From positions 35,115,667-35,179,666 of the forward strand of contig NC_088780.1 of assembly GCF_958450345.1 (NCBI RefSeq): a DNA stretch of 64,000 nt, in the 5' to 3' direction. A program made the translations under genes and the position numbers. Positions 20,560-33,889 of this stretch are shown one piece after another (within the stretch, counting starts at the first letter, position 1; the number at the start of each line of letters is the position of its first letter). The DNA comes from Calliphora vicina. Taxonomy: Eukaryota; Arthropoda; Insecta; Diptera; Calliphoridae. Below the pieces are notes generated by a model, which searched no databases, was not told the origin of the DNA, and saw only the letters and a list, made by a program, of their open reading frames with translations.

Positions 20560-22035
20560 ATCGCAGTGGTGCACTATTAACAAACCTCGGATGTAACTAC
20601 TAATAACAACGGAATTGGAAACAGCAGCCCTGCATAAAATACAAAAAGCAGCCCACCAGTATAAGTGAGATAAAGAAGGCCATCGGAATGTTAAGAAATA
20701 ACAGGGCCACAGGCAAAAATGGAATACCAGTTGAAATTCGAAACCACAGCTGAACTTCTACGACCACACATCACATCAATCTGGGAAGAGGAAAGGCTAC
20801 CTCCAACTTGGAAGAATGCCATCATCGTTAAGTTACCGACTTAAAAGATTGCAACAACTGGAGAGGAATTACTCTGCTTAACACTATATACAAGATACTA
20901 ATAGTCATAATAAATTGGAGAACATTCTACGTGATGAACATGTCGGTTTCCGGCCAAACAGGAGCTGCGTAGACCAAGCCAACACTCTTCGCATTATAAT
21001 ACAACAATCTCTAGAATGGCATACTTCCCTGTACCTACTGTTCGTAGATTTCAAGAAAGCCATCGAAACGGACTACCATATGGAAATCATTAAGAAGAAC
21101 AGGAGTACCCCAGAAAATAACTCGAATTCTTAGAGCTATGTACGAGGATGCAGAACTATCAGTTCTTCACAACGAGAATATAAGTCAACCATATCACACA
21201 AACGCTGGAGTAAAACAAGGATGTCCCCTATTACACCAGCTATTCACTATAGTGCTGGATGACATCATGAGGGAAGTCTATTCAGAGAGAATGGGGAACA
21301 ACATGGAGCCTCACACGTCAACTGGAGGATTTGGATTATGCGGAAGATATTTGTCTACTCCCGCACAAGATCTCCAACATTCAAGCAAAAGTAGAAGATT
21401 TGGAAAGATTTGGCACGCAATGTTGGACTTGAGATAAATATCAAGAAAGCCAAAGCTATGAAAATCAACAACATTAGCACCGATAACATCAAGGGCCAAC
21501 CACTTTAATACGGAGAAAGCTTCAGGTTCAATAAAGCGAGAGCCGCATTCGGAAGACTACAACCAGTATTGAGAAACTCACAAATATTCAAAGGAACTAA
21601 GCATAGAATATTCTACGCATGTGTAAAGTCTACTCTGTTGTGCGGATGTGAAAATTGGTTAGTATCGAAATACAAGTATTCATCAACAAGTGCCTCAGCA
21701 TCATATGCAGAATATTCTGGCCTAACAACATCAGCAACACGGATCTAAGGAATATTACCAACGAGGAATCTATACCAACAGAAATAAAACGGAGGAAATG
21801 GAGGTGGATCAGAAATAATCCTGACAGTATAACAGAGTGGAACCCTCAAGGTTCAAGAAGCCATGGTCGGCCAAAGAATACACATGGAGATACTCCAAGA
21901 ACTAGGACGGTGCAATCTTATATAGGACGACTCAAAAACAACTGTAACAAATCGTGTAAGATAGAGATGCTTTGTGGAAGCCTTATGCTCCCAAGAGGGG
22001 AAATGGAGAAAAAAAGTATCTATTAAACCAATTAA
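20560..22035 (+). mobile_element. Non-LTR retrotransposon (LINE) reverse-transcriptase pseudogene
   Basis: The RT domain can be followed across frames: ISEIKKAIGMLRNNRATGKN with GIPVEI; WKNAIIVKLPT and NNWRGITLLN; EHVGFRPNRSCVDQANTLRI with a LLFVDFKKAIET first-Asp motif; AMYEDAELSVLHN; GVKQGCPL; and near 21320 LEDLDYAEDICLL, where active relatives have F/YADD. The C-terminal tail is RRKWRWIRNNPDSITEWNPQ and GSRSHGRPKNT. At least four frame changes and several stops make it dead. The endonuclease half is absent or unrecognisable. The wording fits the RTE-like group widespread in invertebrates, but the clade is an inference. A second tail fragment lies at 41085-41290. Confidence 0.85.
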
Positions 22036-22149
22036 AAAAACCAACAAACTTGAATGCTTCTTTCGACATTACAAAGATGTGTTTGTGGAAATCTCACTGA
22101 ATTCTTAAATCTAAAATATGTGGGTGTCATTTATTAACTTTGTTTTGCC

Positions 22150-22845
22150 AAATCACCATGGACGGATATTGCGTTCAACAACACCTGCAAATGATAAAAT
22201 TGTTTTATCAAAATGGGTGTTCTATTCGGGAAACGTTGAGCGGCCTTCGTACATTACGATGACTACCATTTCTGCATGATGACTCCCACGTCAGCAAACA
22301 AAATTTTGGAATTTGGGACAATACCAATCCACATGAGAGATCCAAAGAGCGTCCAATGCATCCCATATAAGTCACTGTTTGGTGTAGATTTTAGAATGAC
22401 GTCGTCAACGGTCATCAGTATCTAATATTAATATAACCAAGTAACGTAATGGCTGCCGAAATATCTAGGAATATGATGACATCGGTGGATTATATCGGTC
22501 TCATATATAACAAACATACTCCTACAGACACCATAAATATTTCTTCTTAGAAGATACTCGAACCAAGCAGTGACTGTTACTAGTTTTCGATATCGCGAAA
22601 TCATGTTTTCACCTAGATGGCTTTGTTAGTCGTCAAAAATTACATTACATCAATTGACTCATTGGACTATTCTTCATCCAAAAAGATGCTGGTCGAGCAA
22701 GAACTGCTCCTTCGATATCGAGACATTGCCTAATTGAATATTATAGATGTACACGATATTTGGATCCAACAAGACTGTGACACATGTCACATAGTCGGTG
22801 AAACTATTAAATTACTGATAGATATTTCCTGGTGGTATATTTTCT
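22150..22845 (+). pseudogene. Decayed DDE transposase (DUF4817/DDE_3-type), interrupted
   Basis: It starts with the DNA-binding part QMIKLFYQNGCSIRETLSGL. Near 22310-22390 comes WDNTNPHERSKERPM and HP...KSLFGVDF, and near 22735-22830 IIDVHDIWIQQDCDTCHIVG followed by ETIKLLIDIS. The catalytic QQDGATCHT motif is altered (QQDCDTCHI). A copy of an unrelated dispersed repeat (22410-22560) lies in the middle. Frames shift several times and no terminal repeats were found. The order matches the fragments at 9.3, 16.2 and 48.8-49.7 kb. Confidence 0.65.
22410..22560 (+). repeat. Unclassified dispersed repeat, copy 2
   Basis: It aligns with 19540-19700: TCTAATATTAATATAACC, AAGTAAC, ATATGATGACATCGG, TCTCATATATAACAAACATA and CTCCTACAG. 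It may be an insertion in, or a shared part of, the surrounding transposase relic. Confidence 0.55.
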
Positions 22846-22877
22846 CGTTTCGTTGATCAGAAATGATCCCATAGATC

Positions 22878-23600
22878 CACTGTGGTTCCAAATCATAATC
22901 TAGGTGGACAAAATAATTTGGCGCTCTTTTTATATAGAATTGGTATCTCCGATTCCAAAAAAAATGTTTAAAAGATCAATATAAACTTTTTTTCAAGTTA
23001 CAGTAGGGTCTAGATATATAAAAATCAATAATAAATAAAGAAATATTTCTAAAAATTTCATTCCATAAAAATTAAGAAAAAAAGTATTTCGGCGGGTTCT
23101 GGCGTCTACAATTTGTTTACAAAGACATTCCCCAGAAGTTTGTTTAAATGATGTATATAGTCATTGGACGGGCTTCGACGGTATTTTTTTTGGCAAGCTA
23201 TATAACATTCTTAGAAAAAATAAAAGATCATTATATTTGAGTCCCAAGTTGAAAGGACTATAACAGGAAAATGGAGAGGCCCATAAATATAAGATATGCA
23301 CTTAATAAAAGCCTATATCAATGTTTATCTATGTTTTGAAATATGAATTTCTATATGGTAAGACAATTGAGATATATCTAATTTAGTAAAGCAGTAAAAT
23401 ATTAAAGAAAATTAACGAAAATATGATTCAAAATTTGTTGAACTTCTGGCGTTTCTGTCGAGAAAATGAAATGTCCAATTGAAAAAACCATTTGTATTGG
23501 AGGAGATTGTCAGCTTCCGAAAAAACTTAGTTTTTCCAAATTCTGAAGATACCGATTTTCATAATTTTGTCCACCTAGATTTTTATTTGGAACCACAGTG
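22878..23600. mobile_element. Transib-like non-autonomous element (723 bp), 5-bp target duplication
   Basis: The left end CACTGTGGTTCCAAATCATA continues with ATCTAGGTGGACAAAAT. The right end (reverse complement) CACTGTGGTTCCAAATAAAA continues with ATCTAGGTGGACAAAAT. That is about 38 bp with two or three mismatches. AGATC flanks both ends (22873-22877 and 23601-23605). Termini fitting CACWRTGG with a 5-bp duplication are typical of Transib elements, the relatives of RAG1. CACTA/Chapaev types also start CACTG but duplicate 3 or 4 bp. The interior lacks an ORF. Confidence 0.75.
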
Positions 23601-23605
23601 AGATC

Positions 23606-25499
23606 ATGTGAATTTTCATTTTATGGGGTATTTGAATTCAAAAGTTCAACAAGTCCACAACAACCCATGCAAAGAAAGAGGAAATTCAACTTTACATGAA
23701 CAAAATTCAGCCACATTTATGGAAAATAATCATGAAAAATGTCTACAGTATATGCCACCAAAGCCGTGGAAGCCAATTGCCCGATTTATTATCTCATGAA
23801 TAAACATAGCTTATGAAATTTACGATTCAATAAAAACATTACTATCTAAAGACGAAACCTGTGTTTTGTATTTAATTTACATTATAAGTTAATATTGTAA
23901 CACCCTTCATATCAGGTGATTGTGGACCGAATTTGCAATTTTTTAATCAAAAAACCTTTATTTATTTAAATAAAATGTATAAATTCACACCTTAGACAAC
24001 TCAATAAACCTTCCCCTTTTTTGCAATTAATTCGTGTACAAACTTTAAATGTCTAAAAGAAAAAGCATTGTATGAGAGAATGTAAACATTTCTATGTTAA
24101 TGCCACAGTATTAATGTATAAAATTTAGTTGTTGTTTTTTTGTTTTCGTATATATCAACAAAATTCCAATGATTTTGACATGGTTTTTTAATTGTTTTTT
24201 CTATGGCTTTAACATGCATGTCATATAATCGTACAAACAGACGAGTACAAATAGTATTTAGACAAAAAATACACAGGTGAAATATTTCACTAACGGCTTA
24301 ACGAAATAAATTGTTGGTAGGTCTACATAGTGAAGGTAAAAGTACTCACAAAAAAAAAACCCTCATTAACGTTTTTAGGTATTATTTAAGGTGTGATGAT
24401 ACTTTGTTTGAGAAATATTTTTAGAAAATCTTTTTTTGATGTTTTCGTTTTGCTTGTGTGGTAATTAAAGAAAATGACAATGTAGATTTCAGTTTTCTAA
24501 GGTAGATACTCATAATTCTTTTAGGCTTTTCCGTTGTGTATCATTAATTACAAGGTTAAAGAATTTATGAATTTTGTTTTTGGATTTTAATTTATTTATA
24601 ACAAATATTTGCCACATTTAAACAAGCAATTTATTTTATTGTCTTTAGCAAACTAAGAGTAATAAAATAAAAGAGTCTATTGAGTAATTTTTTTTTATTT
24701 CAAATTAATTGTGACTTGTGTGAATTTCAAGGTGTGCACGTGTATGACTAAACACACCCTTCTATTATATTTCATTTTAAGTAGTCAATCAAACCCAAAA
24801 GCAATGACATTTAAAATGTTATATAATTGAGGAAATAAATATTAATTTTTAAGTTAAATTATACAGTGATAGGCAGGTAATTACTATAATTAAAGAATGC
24901 ATATTTATGTATATAATCTTGTTTAGATTTTATTTCATAGACATTTTACCTGGGTTTTTACATCTCAGTTTATTCCATTTGTAATCATACATAATAAATA
25001 TGCCTTTTCTAACTAAATAATTTACTTGCTATAGTTTGTTTAAGTAATTTTCCTTCTCCAGGTCACAATGTTATCTGATAGTAGTAGTTTATTTCTTCTT
25101 TCCAAAAAATCTCAAACATTAGAAAACACATTCTTCTTTTCATAATTTATAGTTTAAAAGATAAAATTTTGTATTAAATAAAATCCATCTACATCAGGTT
25201 TTATTGTTTAAGATTACCAATGGTATTGGTTAAAATGGCTCAGTTCCTATGGTTCACCTTTTCTTTAATTTAATTTATGCTCGTAGCCTACACCCCACAA
25301 GATTTCAGCATAGTTAATGTTTTCTTTGTTTTAGCCGACTGTGCTGAGTTCTTGTAACAAAATTCCCGCTGTGCTGAGGATGAGTATGGTAGGAACAAAG
25401 TTTTTCTTTTAAAATGAGATAGAAAATCATAAGCTGAAGACTAGAAATACCAAATCCTAAAATTTTATTCAGATTCTTTCATCTAAATTTCTAGATAAT
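23606..25499. other. AT-rich, probably single-copy DNA
   Basis: Nothing beyond homopolymer runs and a 63-codon frame at 23608-23799 without known motif. No RNA gene was seen. Confidence 0.5.
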
Positions 25500-26770
25500 G
25501 TTTCAAGTCTTTTCAATTCTATCATTAAAATTCCTTTTCTTAATGTTTCTTGTCTTTTCGTAGATTTACTATATTTTTCTTATTGTTCCTTGCCTTTCCT
25601 TGATTTTCCTTTTTCTTTCTATGGTCTTCCCTTTGTTTTTCCTTAGTCTTTCATTCGTCGTTCCTTTGTGTGGCATTTGTCTTTCCTGTGACTTTTTTTG
25701 ATTTTCCTTGCTTTTCCTTGATCTTCTACAACTTTTCATTGCTTCTCTTGTATTTTCTCTCTATTTCCTTTGTCTCGCTATTGTCTTCTCTTTGTTTTTC
25801 CTTAGTCTTTCCATGGTTTGTCATTTGTCTTTTCTTTGCCTTTCCTTGATTTTCCTGTGACTTTCCTTGATCTCCCTTAACTTTTCATGAATTCTCTTGT
25901 ATTTTCTTTATATTTCCTTTGCCTTTCACTTGTCTCTCCTTTGTATTTCCTTTGACTTTCATTTGTCTTTCAATTCTCTTTCCTCTGACTTTCCTTGATT
26001 TTTCTCGACTTTTCATGACATGGTTTATCTTTGAATTTGTATTGCCTGCTTTGGGTTTTCTTTCTCTTACATTTGTCTTTTCTTTGGCTTTCATTTGTCT
26101 TTCCTCTGACTTTCCTTGATTTTATTTGACTTTCTCTGCCTTTCCCTTCCTTGCCTTTGCTTTATATTCCTTTGTCTTAACTTTGTTTTTCCTTAGTCTT
26201 TCCTCTGACTTTCCTTGATTTTAATTGACTTTCCCTGATCCTCCTTAACTTTTCATCACTCCTCTTGTATTTTCTTTCTATTTCCTTTTGTCTTTCCTCT
26301 GACTTTCCTTGATTTTAATTGGCTTTCCTTGATCTTTCTTAACTTTCCATGACTGATCTTTTATTTTACTTCAATTTCAATTGTGTTTCATTTGATATCT
26401 TTTGTCTTTCCTTTGTCTCTCCTTTGTCTCTCCTTTGTCAATCCCTTGTCGTTCCTTTGTCTTACATTTTTCTTTCCTCTGACTTTCCTTAATTTCCCTT
26501 GCATTTCCTTGACTTTCCTCCACATTTCATGACATCTCTTGGGTTTCCTTTGTATTTCTATTGTCTGCCATTTTTTTTTTACTTTCTTTTGTCTTTCATA
26601 TGTGTTTCCTTTGTCTTTTCTTTATCTTTCATTTGCATTTCCTTTGTCTTTCCTTTGACTCTCCATGATTTTCATTTTCTTTCCTTGTCTTCCAGGATTT
26701 TCAAGGCTTCTCTTTGTATTTCCTTTGGCATTCCTTATTAGCCTTTTATTAGTCTATCCTTTACCATTCG
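25500..26770 (+). repeat. Pyrimidine-rich degenerate tandem block 1
   Basis: The plus strand is dominated by C and T in units of about 11 bp such as TCTTTCCTTTG; around 26400 five consecutive 11-bp units can be counted. On top lies a larger repeated phrase, CTTTCCTTGAT...AACTTTTCATGA...CTCTTGTATTTT, near 25735, 25879, 26009, 26249, 26342 and 26525. Frames here encode only Phe/Leu/Ser-rich (or Lys/Arg/Glu-rich) low-complexity peptides and are not genes. Confidence 0.9.
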
Positions 26771-28974
26771 TGTATTTCCTTAAACCCTCACATTCGGTTT
26801 GCTCCGGATAATTACTGGCACGTAAGTGCGTAGATTAAGTGCTTATATGTTCGATTACTCCAGAGTTTTCCACAATATTTCTAGATGCCTCGATGAAAGG
26901 GTAGCGAATAACAGACGACAAAAGGAACCATTTTGAGAACACGCAATTGAATTCAGATACCTGAATACAATTGCGTATTAAGAATATCTGATATATTTAA
27001 ATACGACATTTAATTTAAGTGATATTATATTAAGATTGGTCTTTCTAATTTCCCTGAAAATATACCACAATTTGAAAAAAATATTAAGAAATTCCCTTGG
27101 CTGAGATATTTGTGTGTAAGTTGATACGGAAGTTATGAATGTCTGCTAATAAATTTTGTCGTTTTTATCTCAAAATTTATGCATTATTTACGTGTTTAAT
27201 TTAAGTAATATTTTTGCATAATCTTTGAATATAGTTCGTTTGCATTTAAAGATTTATATATTTCTTATTCGCTGTTATCGGCTGTTTGTTTTCTAAATAA
27301 AACTCATTATTAAATTTGGAAAGAAATCATCATAAATATCTTTGACATAAATTTATATTTTTGTGTGTTTGTTGTGATATCATGCATAGAAATTAGTTGA
27401 AAGACATTAAAAACTATAAAATATATAAAAATATAAGAGATAATATTTTGTTTTAAGAAACATTTAAAATATTTGATATTTAACCATTAACTAAAACGGA
27501 CTGACTAATTTATTTGTTGATGGAGCATAGATGGTGTATCACATGTAGGTGGGGCACATCACATTTTTGGGAATATATTGAATATATTCATGGCCTAATA
27601 AGAGTAAATGATTTATGGTTAAAGAAAACATTTTAAGATAATTTCACCAGATAACGCAAAAGCTTGTCAATTAAATTTAAATTTAAAAAAATAGACATTT
27701 TTGATGAGAAAAGTACTGAAATTCAAAATATTTCCAGAAATTTCCGCATAGGTTGGCGCTTCCTGTATCAAAAGTTTTAAAATATCTTAAAGATAAAACA
27801 TGCCTAGTGGCACATTTATAACATAGTTAAGATCATTGTAGTTTATTACAAGCACGTACTAAAATACTATTTAGAAAATTAAAAAAAAGTGCCAAGTAAA
27901 ACTACAACGAAGAAAATGGGAAGAAAACCAGCTTAAACCATGCCGATACCATCAAAATTAATAACAAGCAGTCATGGTATCTATGAGGCCATTTACAAAA
28001 CTGCACATACTACAAAGTACAATAAAAACTGAAATAAAATAAAATAAAAAAAGTACTTTTCGATTTTTCTTTTTTTTATTTTCTTTTAGTGAAAACTGAG
28101 CTAGTAACCATGGTGTTCGACAATAAAGATTATAAAATAAAGAAAAAAAAAACAAAAAAGTTTAAAATACCATAACGAATCTAAGGAAGAGGAGATAAAA
28201 AAAGACCAGCCTGGAATTGTAGAAAACTTTCAAACATGAAATTATTACAATGGGGTCATATAAAAGGTTTCCAAGGGAGTCTTTGGCAATTTTCGCAACA
28301 AAATTAAAATGAATTTGAACACAATGATACTAACAAATGTTTAAGAAATAAATTTTGCCAAGAAACTAAAAACAACAACAAAAAAACTTAACAAAAAGTT
28401 TTACTTTTTTCTTTACTTCTCCATCTATTTTGTAAAAGAAACTGATAAAGCCAAACCAATCGATTGTATTTTGTGAAAAATATCTGTAAATTAAGTTGCT
28501 CCAGGAGAGCGTAGGAAAAAGATTGCAGAAAAAACAAGAAAAATTATTTACTTTCCGTAACTAATTGCAAATGAAAGACAAAAGGAGCAAAAGAAAACTG
28601 AAACAAAAACAAAAAACTTATTGCAATTTACCAAAAATATAATAAATTTTCTTTTTGTAAATGCCATGCGATGTACAGAAAGTGAATGGAAAGTTTTTTT
28701 TGATAAGACGAGTTATTTTAACGTTTTGTTTTAATTAGTAGTTTAGAGCTCAATGATTTTGCAGTCTGTTTAAATTCATTATTATTCGGAACATATTTAG
28801 TATTAGACGGACATAGTCTACTCTATACATCTACGCAAAGATGTCTAGTCCAAAAAAAGTTCGCCAGATTTTTTGTTTTGTATGGATTATAAAATTTCGT
28901 AAATCTCTAAAATATCACTGAAAAGAAATTCTTTAAGGATATCCAAAAATAGCTTAAAAATTAACATCGGCTCC
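26771..28974. other. AT-rich, probably single-copy DNA between pyrimidine blocks
   Basis: No gene, RNA gene or transposon end was recognised. The strand asymmetry of the flanking blocks stops at both edges. Confidence 0.5.
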
Positions 28975-31760
28975 TTAGTCTCCTTTCGTATTTTCTCATT
29001 TTCTATCTATTACATTCGTATCCTGTCTTTCACTATTTTGATTTTGGTCCTTTGGTTTCCATTCTGTAGTTGTTATACCTTCCATTCCTCTCTTTGCATT
29101 CTTGTCTCCTTATCTTTCTTTGCCTTATCTTTTCTTGAACTTTTCTTAGTCTTTGATTAGTACCTCTTTTGGATCTTCTTTTCATGGGCTTTACTTTACT
29201 TTGTTTTCCTTAGACATTACTTTATATTTCCATAGTCTTTCCTCTATCTATCCTTTGTCTTCCGACTGTATTTTCCTCTGACTCTCCAATGCCCTTCATT
29301 TGTCTTTCTTTAGTTTTTCTAAAGTCATAACTTTATCTTAGTCTTTCTCTAGTCGTTCCATTGTTTTTCGTTAGACTTTCATTAGTCGTCCTTCAGTATG
29401 TCGGTATGACTTTACTTAGTATTTCCTTTGTTTTTTATTTGACTTTCCTTATTATTTCCTTGGATTTTCCTTTGTTTTTGCTTTGACTTTCATTTTCTTA
29501 ATCTTTCCTAAGCCCTTCCTTAGTCTTCCAATAGGCTTTGTTTATTCCTTCCATTGTCCTGCCTCAGTATTTTCTCTATTTTCTATTTTTTCCTTAGTCC
29601 TTTCTTTGCCTTTTCCTTGTGTTATTTTTTTTATTCTAAGTCTTTCTTTTGCTTATCCTTTGCCTTTCGTTTGACTTTCCTGGTTCCTATGTCCTTCCTT
29701 TATATTTCTGTAGTCTTGCCTTAGTCTATCCTTTGACTTTTATTTGTATTTTCATAGCCTTTCCTTAGTCTTGACTTTGTCTTTCCTCAGCCCTTTCCAT
29801 TCTCTTTCCTCAGTCTTCCCTTAGACTTTTTTTATTCCTTCCATTGTCTTGCCTTAGTACTTTCTTTCGTTAGTCTTTGTCTTTTCTTTGTACTTTCCTT
29901 TGTGATTCCTTAGTATTTTCTTAGACTTTCTTCAGTCTATCCTTAATCCTTCCTTTGTATTTGCATATTATTGCGTTTATATTCCTTTAGCGTTCACTGT
30001 GCTTATCCTTTACCTTTGACTTTCCTTTGTATTTCCTTTGCACTTAAGTATATTGTTTTTCCTTTGCCTTAGTCCTCCCTCACTTTTTCTAGCATTTCAT
30101 TTGTCTTTCCATTGTATTTCTCTAGCAATTCCTTTGTATTTTATTTGGCTTTCTTCTCAATTGGCCTTTATTTGTCTTTCCTTAATTTTCCATATTAACT
30201 TCCTTGACTTTTAATTGTTTTTCTTTAATTAGTCGTTCTTTAGTTCGTTTGTCTTTACTTAACATTTCCTTTCTATTTAATTTGACTTTCCTTATTTCCT
30301 TGGACTTTCCTTTTTCCTTTGTCTTTCTTTAGTTTTTCCTATGACTTTCATTTGTTTTTTCTTAGCGCTTTCCATACTATCTCCTTAGTCTTCCCTTTGA
30401 CTTTTTTAATTCCCTCCTCTGTTCTACCTTAGTATTTTCTCTCTTTCGTTAGTCTTTCCTTAATCTTTCTCTAGACTTTCTTTAGTCTTTCGTTTGTCAT
30501 TTCCTTGTCCTTTCTTTGTATTTTCTTTGTCTTTCCTTAGCCTTTCTTTTGACTTTCCTTTTTTCCTTTGTGTTTCCTTAGTCTTTCCTTGGTATTTACT
30601 TAGTCTTTTCTCTGTCTTTCCATAGTCCTTTCCCTACTCGTTCTTTATTCTTTTGCTATTCCTTCATAGTCGTTCCTTAGAATTTTCTCTCTTTCGTTAG
30701 TCTTTTATTTGTCTTTCCTTAATCTTTCCCTAGACTTTCTATAGACTTTCTTTAGTATTTCCTTAGTCTTTCCATTGTCACTTCCTTGTCTTTTCTTTGT
30801 ATTTCCTTAGCCTTTCTTTTGACTTTCCTTTCTTCCTTTGTCTTTCTTTTTTTCCTTTATGTTTCCTTAGTCTTTCCTCTGTTTTTCATTTGTCTTTTCT
30901 TAGTCTTTCCATAGACCTTCCCCTACTCGTTCTTTAGTATTTTGTTATTCTTTCATTGTCGTGCCTTAGAATTTTCTTTCTTTCGTTAGTCATTTCTTTG
31001 TCTTTCCATAGACTTTCTTTAGTCTTTCCTTAGTTTTCCCTTTTTCATTTCCTAGTCTTTTCTTTGTATTTTCTTTATCTTTCATTAGTATTTCTTTTGA
31101 CTTTCGTTTGGTTTTCCTTTGCATTTCCTTTATGTTTAATTAGTTTTTCCTTGGTATTTACTTAGTCATTCCTTTGTCTTTCAATTGTCTTTTCTTAGTC
31201 TTTCTATAGCCCTTTCCTTATTCGTTCTTTAGCCTTTCCTATAAGATTCCTTTGTATTTCCTTAGACTTTCTGTAGTCTATCTTTAGTTTTTCCTTTGTA
31301 TTTGCTTAGTCTTCCCAGTGATTATCCTTTGTCTTGCCTTAGAATTTCCTTGGTCTGGTCTTTGTCTTTCCTTTGTAAATCCTTTTTCTTTCCTTTGCCT
31401 TCCCATTGTCATTCCCTTTTCTTTCCTGTGTCTTTCCTTTCTTGTTCTGTCTTTTGTCATTCCCTTGCAATTCCTTTAACTTTTCTTTGTCTTTCCTGTA
31501 TATTTCCTTTGTCTTTGCTAAGTATTTCCTTTTCCTTAGTCTTCCCTTTATCTTTTCTTGTCTTTCCTTATCATTCCTTTGACACATAGATAGTTTACCT
31601 CGCTTTCCTTGTTATCTTTGACATTCCTTATCTTTCCTTGTCTCTGCTTTGGAATTCCTTTATAGTTTTTTTGTATTTTCCTTGTCTTTTCTTTGCTTTC
31701 CCTTTATCCTTCCATAGTAATTCCTTGGCATTTCCTTACTTCGTCTTCTTTTGCCTTCCT
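28975..31760 (+). repeat. Pyrimidine-rich degenerate tandem block 2 (2.8 kb)
   Basis: This is the longest of the three blocks. The units are TCTTTCCTTAG and TCTTTCCTTTG, about 11 bp, heavily mutated but always pyrimidine on the plus strand. Longer phrases recur, for example TTCGTTAGTCTTT with AGACTTTCTTTAGTCTTTC near 30440, 30690 and 30985. Open frames at 29483, 31296 and (minus) 31339 are low-complexity by-products. Confidence 0.9.
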
Positions 31761-33889
31761 TGAACCTCCATGGGTATCTTCTGCCTAAGAATGGTCAATG
31801 GCCATATATTGTTTTGGGGTATCTATAGACAGAATAGGACAGCTTCGGGATCGCGTCCATTAGGATGCCTTGCATAGGATGTTTCTATCCACAAAGATTT
31901 GTAGAAAATATTTTGGAAAACAAATATAGCTTAATAAAATCTTAATGTTTTAGATTACAAGATATATATGAACTACTAAAAATTGTATAGAGTTCATAAG
32001 CACCAACACCGTACATGAAAAATAACAAAGATATACCGATTTCTTTTACTTACATGGCCAATGATAAAATGCAAAAATATTGAATTTCATAGGAAAAAAC
32101 AAGTAACATTAACAAGATTTATTGTGCCGTTTCTTCTATTACTTCTACAACTATTTACAAGACTTAAATTTCAAACATATAAACAAGAAGACAAAAAAAT
32201 ACACCCAACTTCTGTTGTAAATGAGTTTCAGTCAATAGGCAATATGACGGTTGTAATACTTGTAAAGTACATGAGCCATCAATAATTTTGCTATACATTT
32301 TAGTCGATTTTCTTTCAAGTTTATGAAATAAATAACGACAAAAATACATGGGGCGTTTTTAGTCAGTGACATCAAAAGAACTTAAAGATTTGTATGTGTT
32401 TTTCCATACATTTCAGTTTCTTTTTCTTACTTTGTCTTAATTTATCTTTTTTAACATCCGTTCACATAGACAATTTCGAAAACGTTTGCTATTATTGTAC
32501 GTGTAGGATAGTGCTGCATCATGCAACTAAATAAGAAGCCAAGAGATCTAAGTTCCTTTTGTACGTTTCTTTTTTCATTTCTTAGTTGAAATTTTTTTAA
32601 GTAGATTTGCTGAGCTAAGTTATTTTGCCAAATTCTGTTGGACTTTTTCTTTTTGTAGGAGGTACTTTTCGTTGTAAGGTAACGTTAGAAAAAAAACTTA
32701 ATAAGTATTTAAACGAATTTTTGTTAAGGGAAGGCATGTAGAGAATGTTTACTTGCTGCAGGATAAAGCACACAAATCATTCTGTTGTAGAATGTTATAA
32801 ATGTATAAAGTAACGTGTGTATTTTGTGTCGCTTAGGACACAGGAAAAGGAAGTGAAGCTAAAATGTTTAATGATGATAAAATATTAGCCAGGTTTTTTT
32901 TGTTATTATTGTAAGTATGACTTGAAAAAAATTGTTTTTCATACAACAATTAGAACAAATTTTAAAATAATGGCAAGTCATGGGTGGAAGTTACAAAAAT
33001 AACCAAAAATGTTGAAACATTGTTCCAGGAACTAGGGTGACAGTTTTTATTTTTATTTCTAAGCTGATTACACACGATTTATTTTAGAGAAAAATACTCG
33101 TGTTTAACCCACATGATATAGAAATACTAATAAATAAAAATAATAACAAAATTTCACACACTGTAAAATAAATAAAAAAATAAAAATAAACATCATCTTT
33201 ATCTCATAAAGTTTTATTGCAGAGACTTATAAATTGTGTTTTTTGGAGGATTTTTCTTTCAGTTTTTTTTTTCTGCTTAGCTGATGTTTTTATTGGCGAG
33301 TGGGCGCTACTGTGTCTCATTTCGTTTGCGTTTGAGGCAGAAACATGAAAAAAAACCAAACAAAAAAATAAAACTGCCACAAATCATAACGTCATTGCAA
33401 TATTAAAATATTTCTACAGAACTTTTTTTTCGGGGGTAGTGTTTTTACGATATTTTGGTTACAAACATTTTTATAACACCGCCATCACATACATTTGGCT
33501 TTAAGTATTTTTTTGTTGCTGCTTTTTAGTGTGTTCGTGTTGTTTTTTGCAGATAAAATATTTGTTTGTTTGACTCAAATATTTGTAAAAAAAAAACAAG
33601 GAGAAAAAGTATATATAAATTATAACAAAAAAAGCAAATAAAAAAATGTTCAAAAGCAAATTCACATAGAGACATGCACGCGGACATCGTTCTACGCTAA
33701 TACTTAAACGGGCGTATACTCGACAGCACATATTTTGTATGAAAATTTATTAAATTTGTTGCTGTTATAAATGTGCAAAGTGTGTTTAGTTTGTCATATA
33801 ATTTGCCTTGCTTGTGCTTACCTTGACTTGATTCATGATTACGAGCCATAATACATTCTACATTTCTAACCTTTCCATATATGTATATC
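31761..33889. other. AT-rich, probably single-copy DNA
   Basis: No gene was recognised. Frames of 60-76 codons (32061, 32164, 33501, 33697) have no known motifs. Poly-A and poly-T runs are frequent. Confidence 0.5.

Noticed and set aside
25885..26094. Lys/Arg/Glu-rich minus-strand frame resembling a nuclear protein
   Set aside because: It is the purine strand of pyrimidine block 1. AAG, AGA and GAA codons follow from composition.
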